A stretch of 64,000 nucleotides of DNA from positions 124,001-188,000 of the forward strand of contig NZ_JAQTIG010000003.1 of the NCBI RefSeq assembly GCF_029433515.1, read 5' to 3'. Origin of the DNA: Lactobacillus sp. ESL0679 (GTDB lineage: Bacteria > Bacillota > Bacilli > Lactobacillales > Lactobacillaceae). Both the position numbers and the translations under genes were made by a program. Positions 56,505-64,000 of this stretch are shown in pieces. Under the pieces are notes generated by a model, which was not told the DNA's origin, did not search any database, and saw only the letters and a list, made by a program, of their open reading frames with translations. Each line of letters starts with the position of its first letter. The stretch's first letter is position 1.

Positions 56505-57301
56505 TGATACAAGCTTTATTAATCGGCTTAATTGCCGGTATCGGTATGCTTGATGAACGTGTATTGGGTGCGACTTTATTTTGTAGACCTATCGTTCTAA
56601 GCCTTTTTGTAGGTTTAGCATTGGGCGATTTAAAACAAGGAATTATTATTGGTGCGCAGCTTGAATTAGTTTGGATGGGAATTGCCGGTATCGGTGCTTC
56701 AACTCCTCCAGACTACGTTACTGGTGGTGTCATTGGTACAGCAATGGCAATTATTTCACACCATGGTATTGGGATTGCTTTAACGATTGCAGTTCCTGTT
56801 GCAGTTTTAGCTGCTAACCTCGGTACCTTAGTTCGTGTTGGTAACCTATGGTTTTCTCATAAAGCAGAAAAATATGCGGAAACGGCTAATTTTAGAGGGG
56901 TAAACATGATGTTGCTTTTGCCAACGATCTTATTCTTCTTTAGTGCTTTTATCCCTGCTTTTTTAGCAATGCTTGTGGGTTCTTCAACAATCAATGTAAT
57001 CATTAACGCTATTCCTAAAGTAATTTTAGACGGCTTAACCATTGCCGGTAATCTCTTACCAGCCGTTGGTTTTGGCTTATTACTTGATATGCTATTTTCG
57101 AAAAAGCTGTTTGTATTCTTCTTCATTGGTTTCTTTCTCTGCGCTTATCTGAAATTAGACATTACTGGTATTGCAATTCTCGCAATTTGTTTAGCCATTG
57201 TGATAACTATCTTTGGTAAGAATAATAATGATTCTTCTGACCAAAAAGATGAAACAAAGACAGAAGATAATTTAACGGAAGGGGATATTGATTTTGAATA
57301 A
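56504..57301 (+). CDS. PTS mannose-family EIIC
   Basis: 265 aa membrane protein, with about seven hydrophobic segments and the family block RPIVLSLFVGLALGDLKQG near residue 27. The hydrophilic C-terminal tail (DSSDQKDETKTED) is acidic. One-base overlap with EIIB. Works with EIID to carry the sugar. Confidence 0.92.
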   Translation: MIQALLIGLIAGIGMLDERVLGATLFCRPIVLSLFVGLALGDLKQGIIIGAQLELVWMGIAGIGASTPPDYVTGGVIGTAMAIISHHGIGIALTIAVPVAVLAANLGTLVRVGNLWFSHKAEKYAETANFRGVNMMLLLPTILFFFSAFIPAFLAMLVGSSTINVIINAIPKVILDGLTIAGNLLPAVGFGLLLDMLFSKKLFVFFFIGFFLCAYLKLDITGIAILAICLAIVITIFGKNNNDSSDQKDETKTEDNLTEGDIDFE

Positions 57302-58103
57302 GAAAACTTTAACCAAAAAAGACCTCCACTCAATCTTTTGGCGTGCATTTGCACTACAAGGTGGTTTTAACTACGAAAAAATGCAAAATATTGGCTATGC
57401 TTATGCAATGGAACCTGCCATTAAACGCTTATATTCATCGGCTAAAGACCGAGCTGCTGCTTTAAAACGTCACTTAGCACTGTTTAATTGTACGCCAGCA
57501 ATGACCCCAACAATTTTGGGTATTTCTTGTGCTATGGAAGAGCAATATGCCAATAATCCTGACGAAATCAATCCTGATTCAATCAACTCTGTTAAAGCAT
57601 CCCTGATGGCACCATTTTCTGGAATTGGTGATTCAATTTTATTTGGTACCTTTAGAGTAATCGCAGCTGGTGTCGGCGTGTCATTCTCAAAGCAAGGAAA
57701 TATTTTAGGCCCGATCCTATTCTTCGTACTTTATAACTTACCAGCAACTTTACTTAGAGTATTCGGCCTCAAGTATGGCTATGAGTGGGGTGTAGAGTCA
57801 CTCGACAAAGTGCAAAAAAATGGTGTTATGGATCAAATCATGCAAATCGTTGGAATAGTCGGCATGATGGTCGTAGGTGGCATGGTCGCAACTATGCTGC
57901 CAGTAACTACACCTCTTAAATTTGCAATGAGTGGTGCAACAATTAAAATTCAATCAATATTAGACAAAATTATTCCTGAAATGCTACCGCTGTTAGCTAC
58001 TTTGTTAGTATTTTGGCTAATCAGAAAGAAAGTAAGTACGTCAAAATTAACAATTAGCGTTTTGATTTTAGGTATTTTATTACACGTTATTGGGATTTTA
58101 TAA
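57294..58103 (+). CDS. PTS mannose-family EIID
   Basis: 269 aa. The family start reads LTKKDLHSIFWRAFALQGGFNYEKMQ, split here as KDLHSIFWRAF followed by QGGFNYEKMQ. A PFSGIGDSILFGTF block is near residue 102, and there are three or four C-terminal membrane segments. I prefer TTG 57294, nine bases after GGAAGGGG; TTG 57288 is the alternative. Overlaps the EIIC end. Confidence 0.9.
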   Translation: MNKKTLTKKDLHSIFWRAFALQGGFNYEKMQNIGYAYAMEPAIKRLYSSAKDRAAALKRHLALFNCTPAMTPTILGISCAMEEQYANNPDEINPDSINSVKASLMAPFSGIGDSILFGTFRVIAAGVGVSFSKQGNILGPILFFVLYNLPATLLRVFGLKYGYEWGVESLDKVQKNGVMDQIMQIVGIVGMMVVGGMVATMLPVTTPLKFAMSGATIKIQSILDKIIPEMLPLLATLLVFWLIRKKVSTSKLTISVLILGILLHVIGIL

Positions 58104-58117
58104 GGGAGATTTAAAAA

Positions 58118-59176
58118 ATGAATTTAATTCAGCAATATATTTCAGAAACACCAAAGCAATTGGACAAAATTGTTAAGGGTAGTAAGGAGCTTTTCGCTAA
58201 TGTAGCAAAAAGAGATATTAATAAAATTATTATTACTGGTTCAGGTACCAGTTACCATTCAGGTTTGCAAATGCAATCTTTGATGAGAAAACGTTCCGGA
58301 ATTGAAGTTCTCGCTTTTTATCCCTTTATGCTAACGCCTGACTTCTTTGTTGGCGACAACACACGCACATTGCTCATTGGTATTTCACAAGGTGGCAGCA
58401 GCTTTAGTACCTTTAACGCTATGAAGACTGCTAAAAAAGCTGGCTGCATTGTTGGCACAATGGCTGGCGAAACTGGTGCCTACATTGACCAAATTGCAGA
58501 CGAAGTTATGACCGTTAATATCGGTGAAGAAAAGGCTGGAGCAAAGACCAAAGGTTATTATTGTACGAAATTAAATTTGCTACTGTTAGCTGATTACATT
58601 GGACTTGAAAGCGGTAATCTAACTAAAGACCAATTTGACGAAGATATTAGTAATCTAAATCAAACGCTAGAGCAATTCCCTCATGCTTATGACCGTGCTT
58701 ACAAGTGGGTTGAAGAACATAAAGAAAAGTTAGCAAAGACTGATAATTTACGTGTAGTTGGACCTTCTATGCTGTATGGGGATGTCTTAGAAAGTTCACT
58801 CAAAGTATTGGAAACTTGTCGGATGCCAGTTACCGGGTATGACTTTGATGAGTTTATTCATGGTATTTATAATGCAATGAACGAAAAAGCTAGTGTCGTT
58901 ATCTTAGACAATGGTACAGAGCCACGTTGTCAAAAGATGATTGAGGTCTTAGGCGATTGGACCAACAACTTATATTTGGTTGATACTTCTGACGCTAACA
59001 ATGGTAATCACTTTGGTTACGACGTTGATGTCCCTAAGGACTTTGAAACTTTTATTTACCCAATGCTTATGCAAGTAATGGCATCAATCGTTCCAACTGT
59101 TATGGGCTTTGATCCCAATACTCCTAAAGACCCTAACTTCCACATGAAGCTGGGTAGTAAAAAATTTAACCACTAA
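58118..59176 (+). CDS. SIS-domain protein, likely sugar-amine deglycase/isomerase
   Basis: 352 aa with two SIS domains, like the isomerase half of GlmS but without the glutaminase. IITGSGTSYHSGLQMQ near residue 39 and LLIGISQGGSSFSTF near 86 are the sugar-phosphate loops, and MNEKASVVIL lies in the second half. Proteins of this kind beside mannose-type PTS and LevR regulators are deglycases that split phosphorylated Amadori compounds (GfrE/GfrF, FrlB) or agaS-type deaminases. The former fits best, but the substrate is inferred. Last gene of the sigma-54 operon. Confidence 0.8.
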   Translation: MNLIQQYISETPKQLDKIVKGSKELFANVAKRDINKIIITGSGTSYHSGLQMQSLMRKRSGIEVLAFYPFMLTPDFFVGDNTRTLLIGISQGGSSFSTFNAMKTAKKAGCIVGTMAGETGAYIDQIADEVMTVNIGEEKAGAKTKGYYCTKLNLLLLADYIGLESGNLTKDQFDEDISNLNQTLEQFPHAYDRAYKWVEEHKEKLAKTDNLRVVGPSMLYGDVLESSLKVLETCRMPVTGYDFDEFIHGIYNAMNEKASVVILDNGTEPRCQKMIEVLGDWTNNLYLVDTSDANNGNHFGYDVDVPKDFETFIYPMLMQVMASIVPTVMGFDPNTPKDPNFHMKLGSKKFNH

Positions 59177-59276
59177 TTATTAAGTAGAGCATTGATAACC
59201 GACTGGCTACTAAAAAGTGGTGGCTGGTCCGTTCACTCTTAAATTATGCAACAGGGGAGATACTCCTATCATATCC

Positions 59277-59314
59277 AAAAAGGCACTAACCAATTATTTG
59301 GCTAGTGCCTTTTC
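59277..59314. terminator. Bidirectional terminator
   Basis: AAAAAGGCACTA (59277-59288) pairs with TAGTGCCTTTT (59303-59313), extended by CCAA/TTGG in the loop. T-runs exist on both strands, so it may also end a former gene on the minus strand. It is the end of the sigma-54 operon. Confidence 0.85.
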
Positions 59315-59334
59315 TTCATCTATTTCTTCTAAGA

Positions 59335-59469
59335 TTAGCGAATTACCACAGTTACTTTATCCGATTGTGCAAGCTTACGACTTAGCCTTTTCGTTTTAGT
59401 TAAAGACTTAGCTTCATTATTTTCATTTGTGACTGGTAGCTGCCTGTACTTTGGTACTAGTACAAAACG
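59335..59469 (-). pseudogene. Possible C-terminal remnant of an unknown gene
   Basis: On the minus strand a 44-codon open frame runs from an upstream stop (59470-59472) to a stop at 59335-59337, ending KLAQSDKVTVVIR. It has no start codon or ribosome site of its own, and the terminator at 59277-59314 lies where a gene end would need it. It looks like the 3' stub of a lost gene. I cannot name the family. The rest of 59177-59605 is AT-rich, apart from the inverted repeat at 59492-59543. Confidence 0.25.
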
Positions 59470-59491
59470 TTAGTAAATTCAATAATAGCAA

Positions 59492-59543
59492 AGCCTTCTA
59501 AATAATCATTCTTATTCCTCCAAGTTTTATTATTTAGAAGGCT
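59492..59543. repeat. Perfect 15-bp inverted repeat with ribosome site in the loop
   Basis: AGCCTTCTAAATAAT (59492-59506) and ATTATTTAGAAGGCT (59529-59543) are exact complements around 22 bases. On the minus strand the loop contains TTGGAGGAATAAGAATG, which is a consensus Shine-Dalgarno and start, followed by only two sense codons and TAG. There is no T-run, so it is not a normal terminator. Confidence 0.6.
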
Positions 59544-59605
59544 CGACAATATATTTTTACATGACATTTTCTTTTAAAAAATTCTTTACTCCTCGCCTAG
59601 CACCT

Positions 59606-60688
59606 TTATTTTTCTTTAGGTGCAGCAACAGAAGCTCTTACTTTTAATTTAGGATGATGAACAATGGAATTAAGTTTTTTACCCTGAATTAATTTCAAAA
59701 TTCCCTGACCAGCTTCTTTACCAACAGAGGTTCGCTCGTAATTCATTGTTGTTAAGCTGGGAGTTAAGTATGCGGCTGAGTCAAAATCATCAAATCCAAC
59801 TAGTGAAATATCCTCTGGGACTTTCAACTGCATTTTTTTAAGCATATCTAAGACTAATAATGCCAAGCTGTCATTGTAGCAAGCGATTGCCGTCGGTCTT
59901 TGACCATCTTTTAGGTAAAAGGCTATTTTTTTACTGATTGTTTGAAAAGGATCATGAGAATTGTACATGATAATACTGCTGTTAGAGAGATTGGAGCTGG
60001 TCTCTTGGTAAGCTTTCATGAAGCCATTCATTCGGTGTACACCTTGAAGATCATCTACCTGAAATATTCCTAGTATTCGCTGGTGCCCCATACTAAGTAG
60101 GTATTTGATGAGTTCTGTTTCTGCTGCCTCATCATCATTTGTGATTGATGGAAAGTTTAACTTAGGGTATTCAGCGTTAATAAATAGTAGTGGAATTTTA
60201 CTCTTAGCGACTCGTTTATAGATATCGAGATTAGGACTAGGCTTAGCACTTTCGCTTGGTTCGACAATTAAACCCGCAATTTGTGAATCAAGCATTTTAA
60301 TTAAGCTTTCACGTTCTTTTTTTGGGTGGTTATGTGTATTAGCGATGAGAAGTGAGTATTCTTTTGTACTGATTTCAGTGTCAATCTGTGAGATTATCTT
60401 GGGGAAAATATAGTCTGCGATATGAGTACAAATTAATCCGATTGTTTTACTTTCGGGATTAATTTGCCATTTTTTGTTCCAGTCCTGAATAAACATTCCG
60501 CTACCTTGAACCTTATATATTAAATGCTCATCTTGCAATTCAGATAATGCTTTACGAACAGCATAACGTGATTTATTAAAGCGATGCATTAGTTCAGTTT
60601 CTGTTGGTAATTTTTGATTAACTCGAAAGTGTCCAAAAGTTATTTCTTTTTTAAGAGTTTCTTTGATTGCGAGATAATCGCTTTTCAT
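59606..60688 (-). CDS. araR: Arabinose repressor AraR (GntR-LacI chimera)
   Basis: 360 aa, like B. subtilis AraR. An N-terminal GntR winged helix (about 1-68, KLPTETELMHRFNKSRYAVRKAL) is joined to a LacI-type sugar-binding domain (about 78-355, TIGLICTHIADYIF at its start and VPEDISLVGFDDFDSAAYL near 290). It should bind L-arabinose and control the divergent abf/MFS/kinase genes. GGAGG precedes its ATG on the minus strand. Confidence 0.92.
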   Translation of the reverse strand: MKSDYLAIKETLKKEITFGHFRVNQKLPTETELMHRFNKSRYAVRKALSELQDEHLIYKVQGSGMFIQDWNKKWQINPESKTIGLICTHIADYIFPKIISQIDTEISTKEYSLLIANTHNHPKKERESLIKMLDSQIAGLIVEPSESAKPSPNLDIYKRVAKSKIPLLFINAEYPKLNFPSITNDDEAAETELIKYLLSMGHQRILGIFQVDDLQGVHRMNGFMKAYQETSSNLSNSSIIMYNSHDPFQTISKKIAFYLKDGQRPTAIACYNDSLALLVLDMLKKMQLKVPEDISLVGFDDFDSAAYLTPSLTTMNYERTSVGKEAGQGILKLIQGKKLNSIVHHPKLKVRASVAAPKEK

Positions 60689-60856
60689 TTAAGGGACCTC
60701 CGTTTTATTTAAACAAATTATATATTATAAAAAATATTAATAAAGTCAATTGAATATTATTACGATTATCTTTTTATACAAGGTTAAAATTTGTTCTAAA
60801 AAAGATTATGAATTTTTGTGGTAAAAAATAAAAAATTATTTTTAGACGTAAGTAGT

Positions 60857-60923
60857 ATTGATTTATCAATTATTTGTCTATTTTTATTTATTCGAATGAA
60901 TTATTTGAAAGCTTGATTCATTC
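60857..60923. promoter_or_regulatory. Divergent control region with inverted repeats (AraR operator candidates)
   Basis: ATTGAT-tt-ATCAAT (60857-60870) and GAATGAAT...ATTCATTC (60894-60901 and 60916-60923) are two perfect inverted repeats in the 300-base region between araR and the arabinofuranosidase gene. They are not close matches to the B. subtilis AraR consensus, so the assignment is by position. The rest of 60689-60988 is AT-rich promoter DNA. Confidence 0.4.
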
Positions 60924-60940
60924 ATATAAATATTATATTA

Positions 60941-60954
60941 TGTAATCGTTTGCA
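60941..60954 (+). promoter_or_regulatory. Near-consensus cre site
   Basis: TGTAATCGTTTGCA matches 13 of 14 positions of TGWAANCGNTNWCA. It lies just downstream of the AT-rich -10 region and 34 bases before the arabinofuranosidase start, a position that blocks initiation. Confidence 0.6.
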
Positions 60955-60988
60955 AGACAAAAATATTATTTTTATGAAAGGTTTAGAA

Positions 60989-62443
60989 ATGTCAGTAAAA
61001 ATATTAAATTCAAGAAAAGGTCAGAAAATTAGTAAGTATATTTATGGTCAATTTTCAGAGCATTTGGGTAGAGGAATTTATGAAGGCTTATATGTAGGTG
61101 AAAATTCAGATATTCCAAATGAAAATGGTTTAAGAAAAGATGTTGTTAATGCATTAAAGAAAATTCATGTTCCAGTTTTACGTTGGCCAGGTGGTTTGTT
61201 TGCTGATACCTACCATTGGCAGGATGGGATTGGACCAAAAGAAGGTAGAAAAAAGATTGTTAACACTAATTGGGGAGATGTAACTGAAGATAATTCATTT
61301 GGGACTCATGAGTATTTTGAATTGTTAAGACAATTAGGTGCAGAAGCTTACATTAATGCCAATATTGGAAGTGGTACTGTCCAAGAGATGGCTGAATGGG
61401 TTGAATACATGACAATGCCAGGGAAGTCACCAATGGCAAACTTACGTCAAAAAAATGGTCGGAAAGATCCTTGGAAGCTTAAGTTCTTCGGTATTGGTAA
61501 TGAAACTTGGGGTGGCGGTGGTAATATGCGCCCTGAATATTATTCAGATATTTATCGTCAATATCAGACATTTTTACCACAATATAATAAAGATAAGCCG
61601 ATTTACCGTGTTGCGTGTGGTCCTAGTGAAGATGATTATAATTGGACCGAAGTTTTAATGAAAAATGCTGCTCAATATCTTGATGGTATTAGTTTACATT
61701 ATTATACATTACCAAAAGGTGAGGATTGGATAAGTAGTAAAGGTCCAGCTACTGGATTTACTGATAAATATTGGTATAAGACTATGGATAGAGCCAAATT
61801 TATGGATCGTTTGCTTACCAAACATTCAGAGATTATGGATAAATATGATCCGAATAAGAAAGTTAATTTAATAGTTGATGAATGGGGAACATGGTATGAC
61901 GTAGAAAAGGGTACCAATCCTGGCTTTTTGTACCAGCAAAATACTTTACGTGATGTACTAACTGGTGCGATTACATTAAATATTTTCCATAAACATGCAG
62001 ACCGAGTATATATGGCAAATATTGCTCAAATGGTTAATGTTTTACAAGCAATGATATTGACTGACGGCTCTAAGATGTTGAAAACACCAACATATTATCT
62101 GTTTGATATGTATCAAAAGCACATGGATGCTGAAAGTATATTAGAAGATGGAGAGTTACCAGATAGAATTACTTATACTGCATCAAAGAAAGATGGTAAA
62201 TTGACAATTTCCTTAGGTAATTATGATTTAAATCAAGATAAAACAGTTGATTTTGAATTTGAGGAAAATCCTAAGTCAATCGAAAATGCAGAAATTATTA
62301 CAGGTTCTACAATGGATGCACACAATACTTTTGATAACCCTAATGAAGTTACTTTAAAGGAATTTAATGGGGCAACACTAATTGATGATAAATTGCATAT
62401 TGCTATACCAGCTAAAAGTGTAATTTCAGTAACTTTAAGATAA
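60989..62443 (+). CDS. abfA: GH51 alpha-L-arabinofuranosidase
   Basis: 484 aa. The acid/base Glu is in FGIGNETWGGGG near residue 172 and the nucleophile Glu in IVDEWGTWYD near 296; a C-terminal beta domain follows from about 385. It has no signal peptide, so it cleaves arabinose from short oligosaccharides inside the cell, which matches the transporter gene next door. The ATG at 60989 follows GAAAGG and starts the family-typical MSVKILNSRKGQ; the frame is open for 13 codons upstream without support. Confidence 0.93.
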   Translation: MSVKILNSRKGQKISKYIYGQFSEHLGRGIYEGLYVGENSDIPNENGLRKDVVNALKKIHVPVLRWPGGLFADTYHWQDGIGPKEGRKKIVNTNWGDVTEDNSFGTHEYFELLRQLGAEAYINANIGSGTVQEMAEWVEYMTMPGKSPMANLRQKNGRKDPWKLKFFGIGNETWGGGGNMRPEYYSDIYRQYQTFLPQYNKDKPIYRVACGPSEDDYNWTEVLMKNAAQYLDGISLHYYTLPKGEDWISSKGPATGFTDKYWYKTMDRAKFMDRLLTKHSEIMDKYDPNKKVNLIVDEWGTWYDVEKGTNPGFLYQQNTLRDVLTGAITLNIFHKHADRVYMANIAQMVNVLQAMILTDGSKMLKTPTYYLFDMYQKHMDAESILEDGELPDRITYTASKKDGKLTISLGNYDLNQDKTVDFEFEENPKSIENAEIITGSTMDAHNTFDNPNEVTLKEFNGATLIDDKLHIAIPAKSVISVTLR

Positions 62444-62459
62444 TCGAAAAAGTGAAATT

Positions 62460-63728
62460 ATGAATATAATTAAAAAAATAAAAAATATACCAAGTCCATA
62501 CAATTCTTTTAACCTATTTTGGTCATATATTATTTCAGAAATGTCTTATAATTTTATTTGGCCAGTTATGGGAACTTATGCAAGTTTTTGGTTAGTAAAG
62601 TATGCTAATTTTACTCATGCAGATGTTGGCTTAGCTTTTTCAATGATGTCAGTAATGGGTTTGATTTCTGCACCGGCAATAGGTTTCATTGGAGATAAAA
62701 TTTTAGAGAAAAAGCAACTTATGCTAACTGTGGCTATTTTGTCGGTTGCAATGGGACCGTTCATGCAGTGGTTTGTAATGCCGATGAAAGGTAACACTTA
62801 CGTAATGGCTATCATTATGGGACTATTTGTTGGTTTGGTAATGAATAGTGGTACTAATGTTAATGAAACTTACGAGCAGAGAATGAGTTTTGTTAATAAG
62901 TTTGAATTTAGCTGGGTTCGTTCAGGTGTAACTGTTATTGGATTTATCGCACCTTTGATTTGTGCATGGTTATTGTCATGGCAGCCACAAAATTTCTTTT
63001 GGAGTTTAAGCATAACAGGGCTAATTTATCTAATAATGGTAGTATTTTTTACCAAGCATGATGATAATAATCTCGGTGTTTTAAAGGGTGAAAAATCTGA
63101 AAAAGTTACTTTAAAGCAAGTAATGAAAAGTATGAAATCTAAAGCTTTTATCTTTTTTGTAATCTTTTTGCTTGGAACTACACCTTTGTCACAAATATGC
63201 GATCAACAAGTTATTAATTATTTTCAAACATTCTTTACTAATACTGCTCAAGGCACAGCATTATTTTCTTATGCTACAACTATTCAACAAATTATTGCCT
63301 TCTTTGGTATGATGATTATTCCTTTGGTTGTTAAACGCATTGGCTATAGAAATGGATTAATTGTAATGTCCTTTATTATGGCTGCAAGAATTTTGATATT
63401 TGCATTTGCTAAGAATTGGATGTTTGTAGCATTTGGATGGATTTTACAGGGTGTGTATACACCGTTTTGGTTTGTTTGCCCAATGGGGTACGTTTTCTCT
63501 GTGTTTGATAAGAGTGAATTTGCAACTATCCAGTCACTTAGTACGACTGCTGCAGTTCAAATATCACAGATTATTTTTTCAACAGTAATTGGTTCTAGTT
63601 ATGATTCGCTAGGATTCAAATCAACTTATTTGGTTGTTGGTATAGTTATTGCAGTTTTTGCAGTTTTTGGTATGTTTTTCTTAGTTAAGGGACATAATAA
63701 TCCTCAAACAGAAGCTTCTGAAAATTAA
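62460..63728 (+). CDS. MFS oligosaccharide:H+ symporter
   Basis: 422 aa, twelve membrane segments and a central loop near residues 195-220 (KHDDNNLGVLKGEKSEKV). The N-terminal SPYNSFNLFW and SEMSYNFIWPVMG resemble the LacY/oligosaccharide:H+ symporter family. Its place between the intracellular arabinofuranosidase and a pentulose kinase suggests import of arabino-oligosaccharides or arabinosides. The ATG at 62460 is 16 bases after the abf stop. Confidence 0.87.
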   Translation: MNIIKKIKNIPSPYNSFNLFWSYIISEMSYNFIWPVMGTYASFWLVKYANFTHADVGLAFSMMSVMGLISAPAIGFIGDKILEKKQLMLTVAILSVAMGPFMQWFVMPMKGNTYVMAIIMGLFVGLVMNSGTNVNETYEQRMSFVNKFEFSWVRSGVTVIGFIAPLICAWLLSWQPQNFFWSLSITGLIYLIMVVFFTKHDDNNLGVLKGEKSEKVTLKQVMKSMKSKAFIFFVIFLLGTTPLSQICDQQVINYFQTFFTNTAQGTALFSYATTIQQIIAFFGMMIIPLVVKRIGYRNGLIVMSFIMAARILIFAFAKNWMFVAFGWILQGVYTPFWFVCPMGYVFSVFDKSEFATIQSLSTTAAVQISQIIFSTVIGSSYDSLGFKSTYLVVGIVIAVFAVFGMFFLVKGHNNPQTEASEN

Positions 63729-63745
63729 ATTGAAAGGTATAAATA

Positions 63746-64000
63746 TGAATATCACGGATACCGCTGAATTAATTCGGTCAGGTAAAACTGCTTTGGGAAT
63801 TGAATTTGGTTCAACGCAAATTAAGGCAGTGTTAATTGATAGTAAGTTTAGGCCGTTAGCAACAGGTACTTTTCAATGGGAAAACAGTTTAAAGAACGGA
63901 ATTTGGACATATTCAAAGGAAGAAATTTGGACTGGCTTGAGATTAAGCTATCAGCAGTTAGCAGCCAATGTTAGCAGTAAATATCATGTCAAAATTGAAA
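63746..64000 (+). CDS. araB: FGGY-family kinase, probable L-ribulokinase, 5' part
   Basis: The first 85 residues are visible and the gene runs off the right edge. TALGIEFGSTQIKAVLID near residues 15-32 is the FGGY ATP-binding start, and the extended N terminus (MNITDTAELIRSGK) and GIWTYSKEEIWTGL are like the lactobacillus ribulokinase group. It would phosphorylate L-ribulose. Start follows GAAAGG. The symbol rests on context and partial sequence. Confidence 0.78.

Noticed and set aside
59217..59399. 60-codon plus-strand open frame after the SIS gene
   Set aside because: It runs through the terminator hairpin at 59277-59314, has no ribosome site and shows no protein-like pattern.

Overview
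The window reads as one stretch of chromosome from a low-GC Firmicute of the genus Lactobacillus, most likely the L. delbrueckii group. The evidence is PTS-dominated sugar metabolism, CcpA-type cre boxes, a SLAP-domain surface protein, a WxL/WxLIP pair, two ParB paralogues (noc and spo0J) beside soj, and the usual lactic-acid-bacterial TetR/ABC and two-component sets. The range of PTS and plant or host glycan genes would suit a gut symbiont, but that is inference. I saw no rRNA, tRNA, CRISPR array, insertion sequence or prophage gene.

Layout. 0-4 kb: end of an ABC importer, a small membrane protein, and an amidohydrolase/2-hydroxyacid dehydrogenase pair. 4-10.6 kb: a complete L-ascorbate operon (ulaG, IIA, IIC, IIB, ulaD, ulaE, ulaF) divergent from a DeoR regulator, with operator-like repeats and a perfect cre between them. 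10.7-14 kb: a beta-glucoside IIBCA PTS and a GH1 phospho-beta-glucosidase. 14-16.2 kb: housekeeping genes and one orphan. 16.2-18.6 kb: a three-gene unit that matches the heme-sensing HrtR/HrtB/HrtA efflux system, including its operator. 18.6-23 kb: a TetR regulator, tandem FMN reductases, a tyrosine phosphatase and a cytoplasmic ApbE flavin transferase. 23-25.4 kb: WxL surface pair and CvpA. 25.5-31 kb: rsmG, noc, soj, spo0J, a DUF951 gene, ychF and a DUF1129 gene, the set commonly found near oriC. 31-39.5 kb: heterodimeric ABC exporter, two-component system, murE and an Asp/Glu racemase. 39.5-43.3 kb: FMN riboswitch and the full riboflavin operon. 43.3-46.2 kb: LysR regulator divergent from a FAD/FMN_bind ene-reductase. 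46.2-52.6 kb: AraC regulator divergent from a lactose/cellobiose-type IIC, a GH3 beta-glucosidase and a secreted SLAP-anchored protein with an alpha/alpha-barrel-like hydrolase domain. 52.8-59.2 kb: a LevR-type sigma-54 activator, a textbook -24/-12 promoter, a mannose-family PTS and a SIS-domain protein. 59.6-64 kb: AraR divergent from a GH51 arabinofuranosidase, an MFS transporter and the start of a ribulokinase-like gene.

Two themes stand out. First, flavin chemistry: the window holds riboflavin synthesis, its riboswitch, a flavinyl transferase, two flavin reductases and a reductase with an ApbE flavinylation motif. These could together form a cytoplasmic flavinylated ene-reductase system. 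Its substrate-binding residues differ from those of fumarate reductase, so the acceptor may be something else. Second, stacked carbohydrate-uptake modules, each with its own regulator and often a cre site. The heme-efflux locus and the sigma-54 module are the clearest regulatory assignments. The SLAP-anchored hydrolase is the least explained enzyme.
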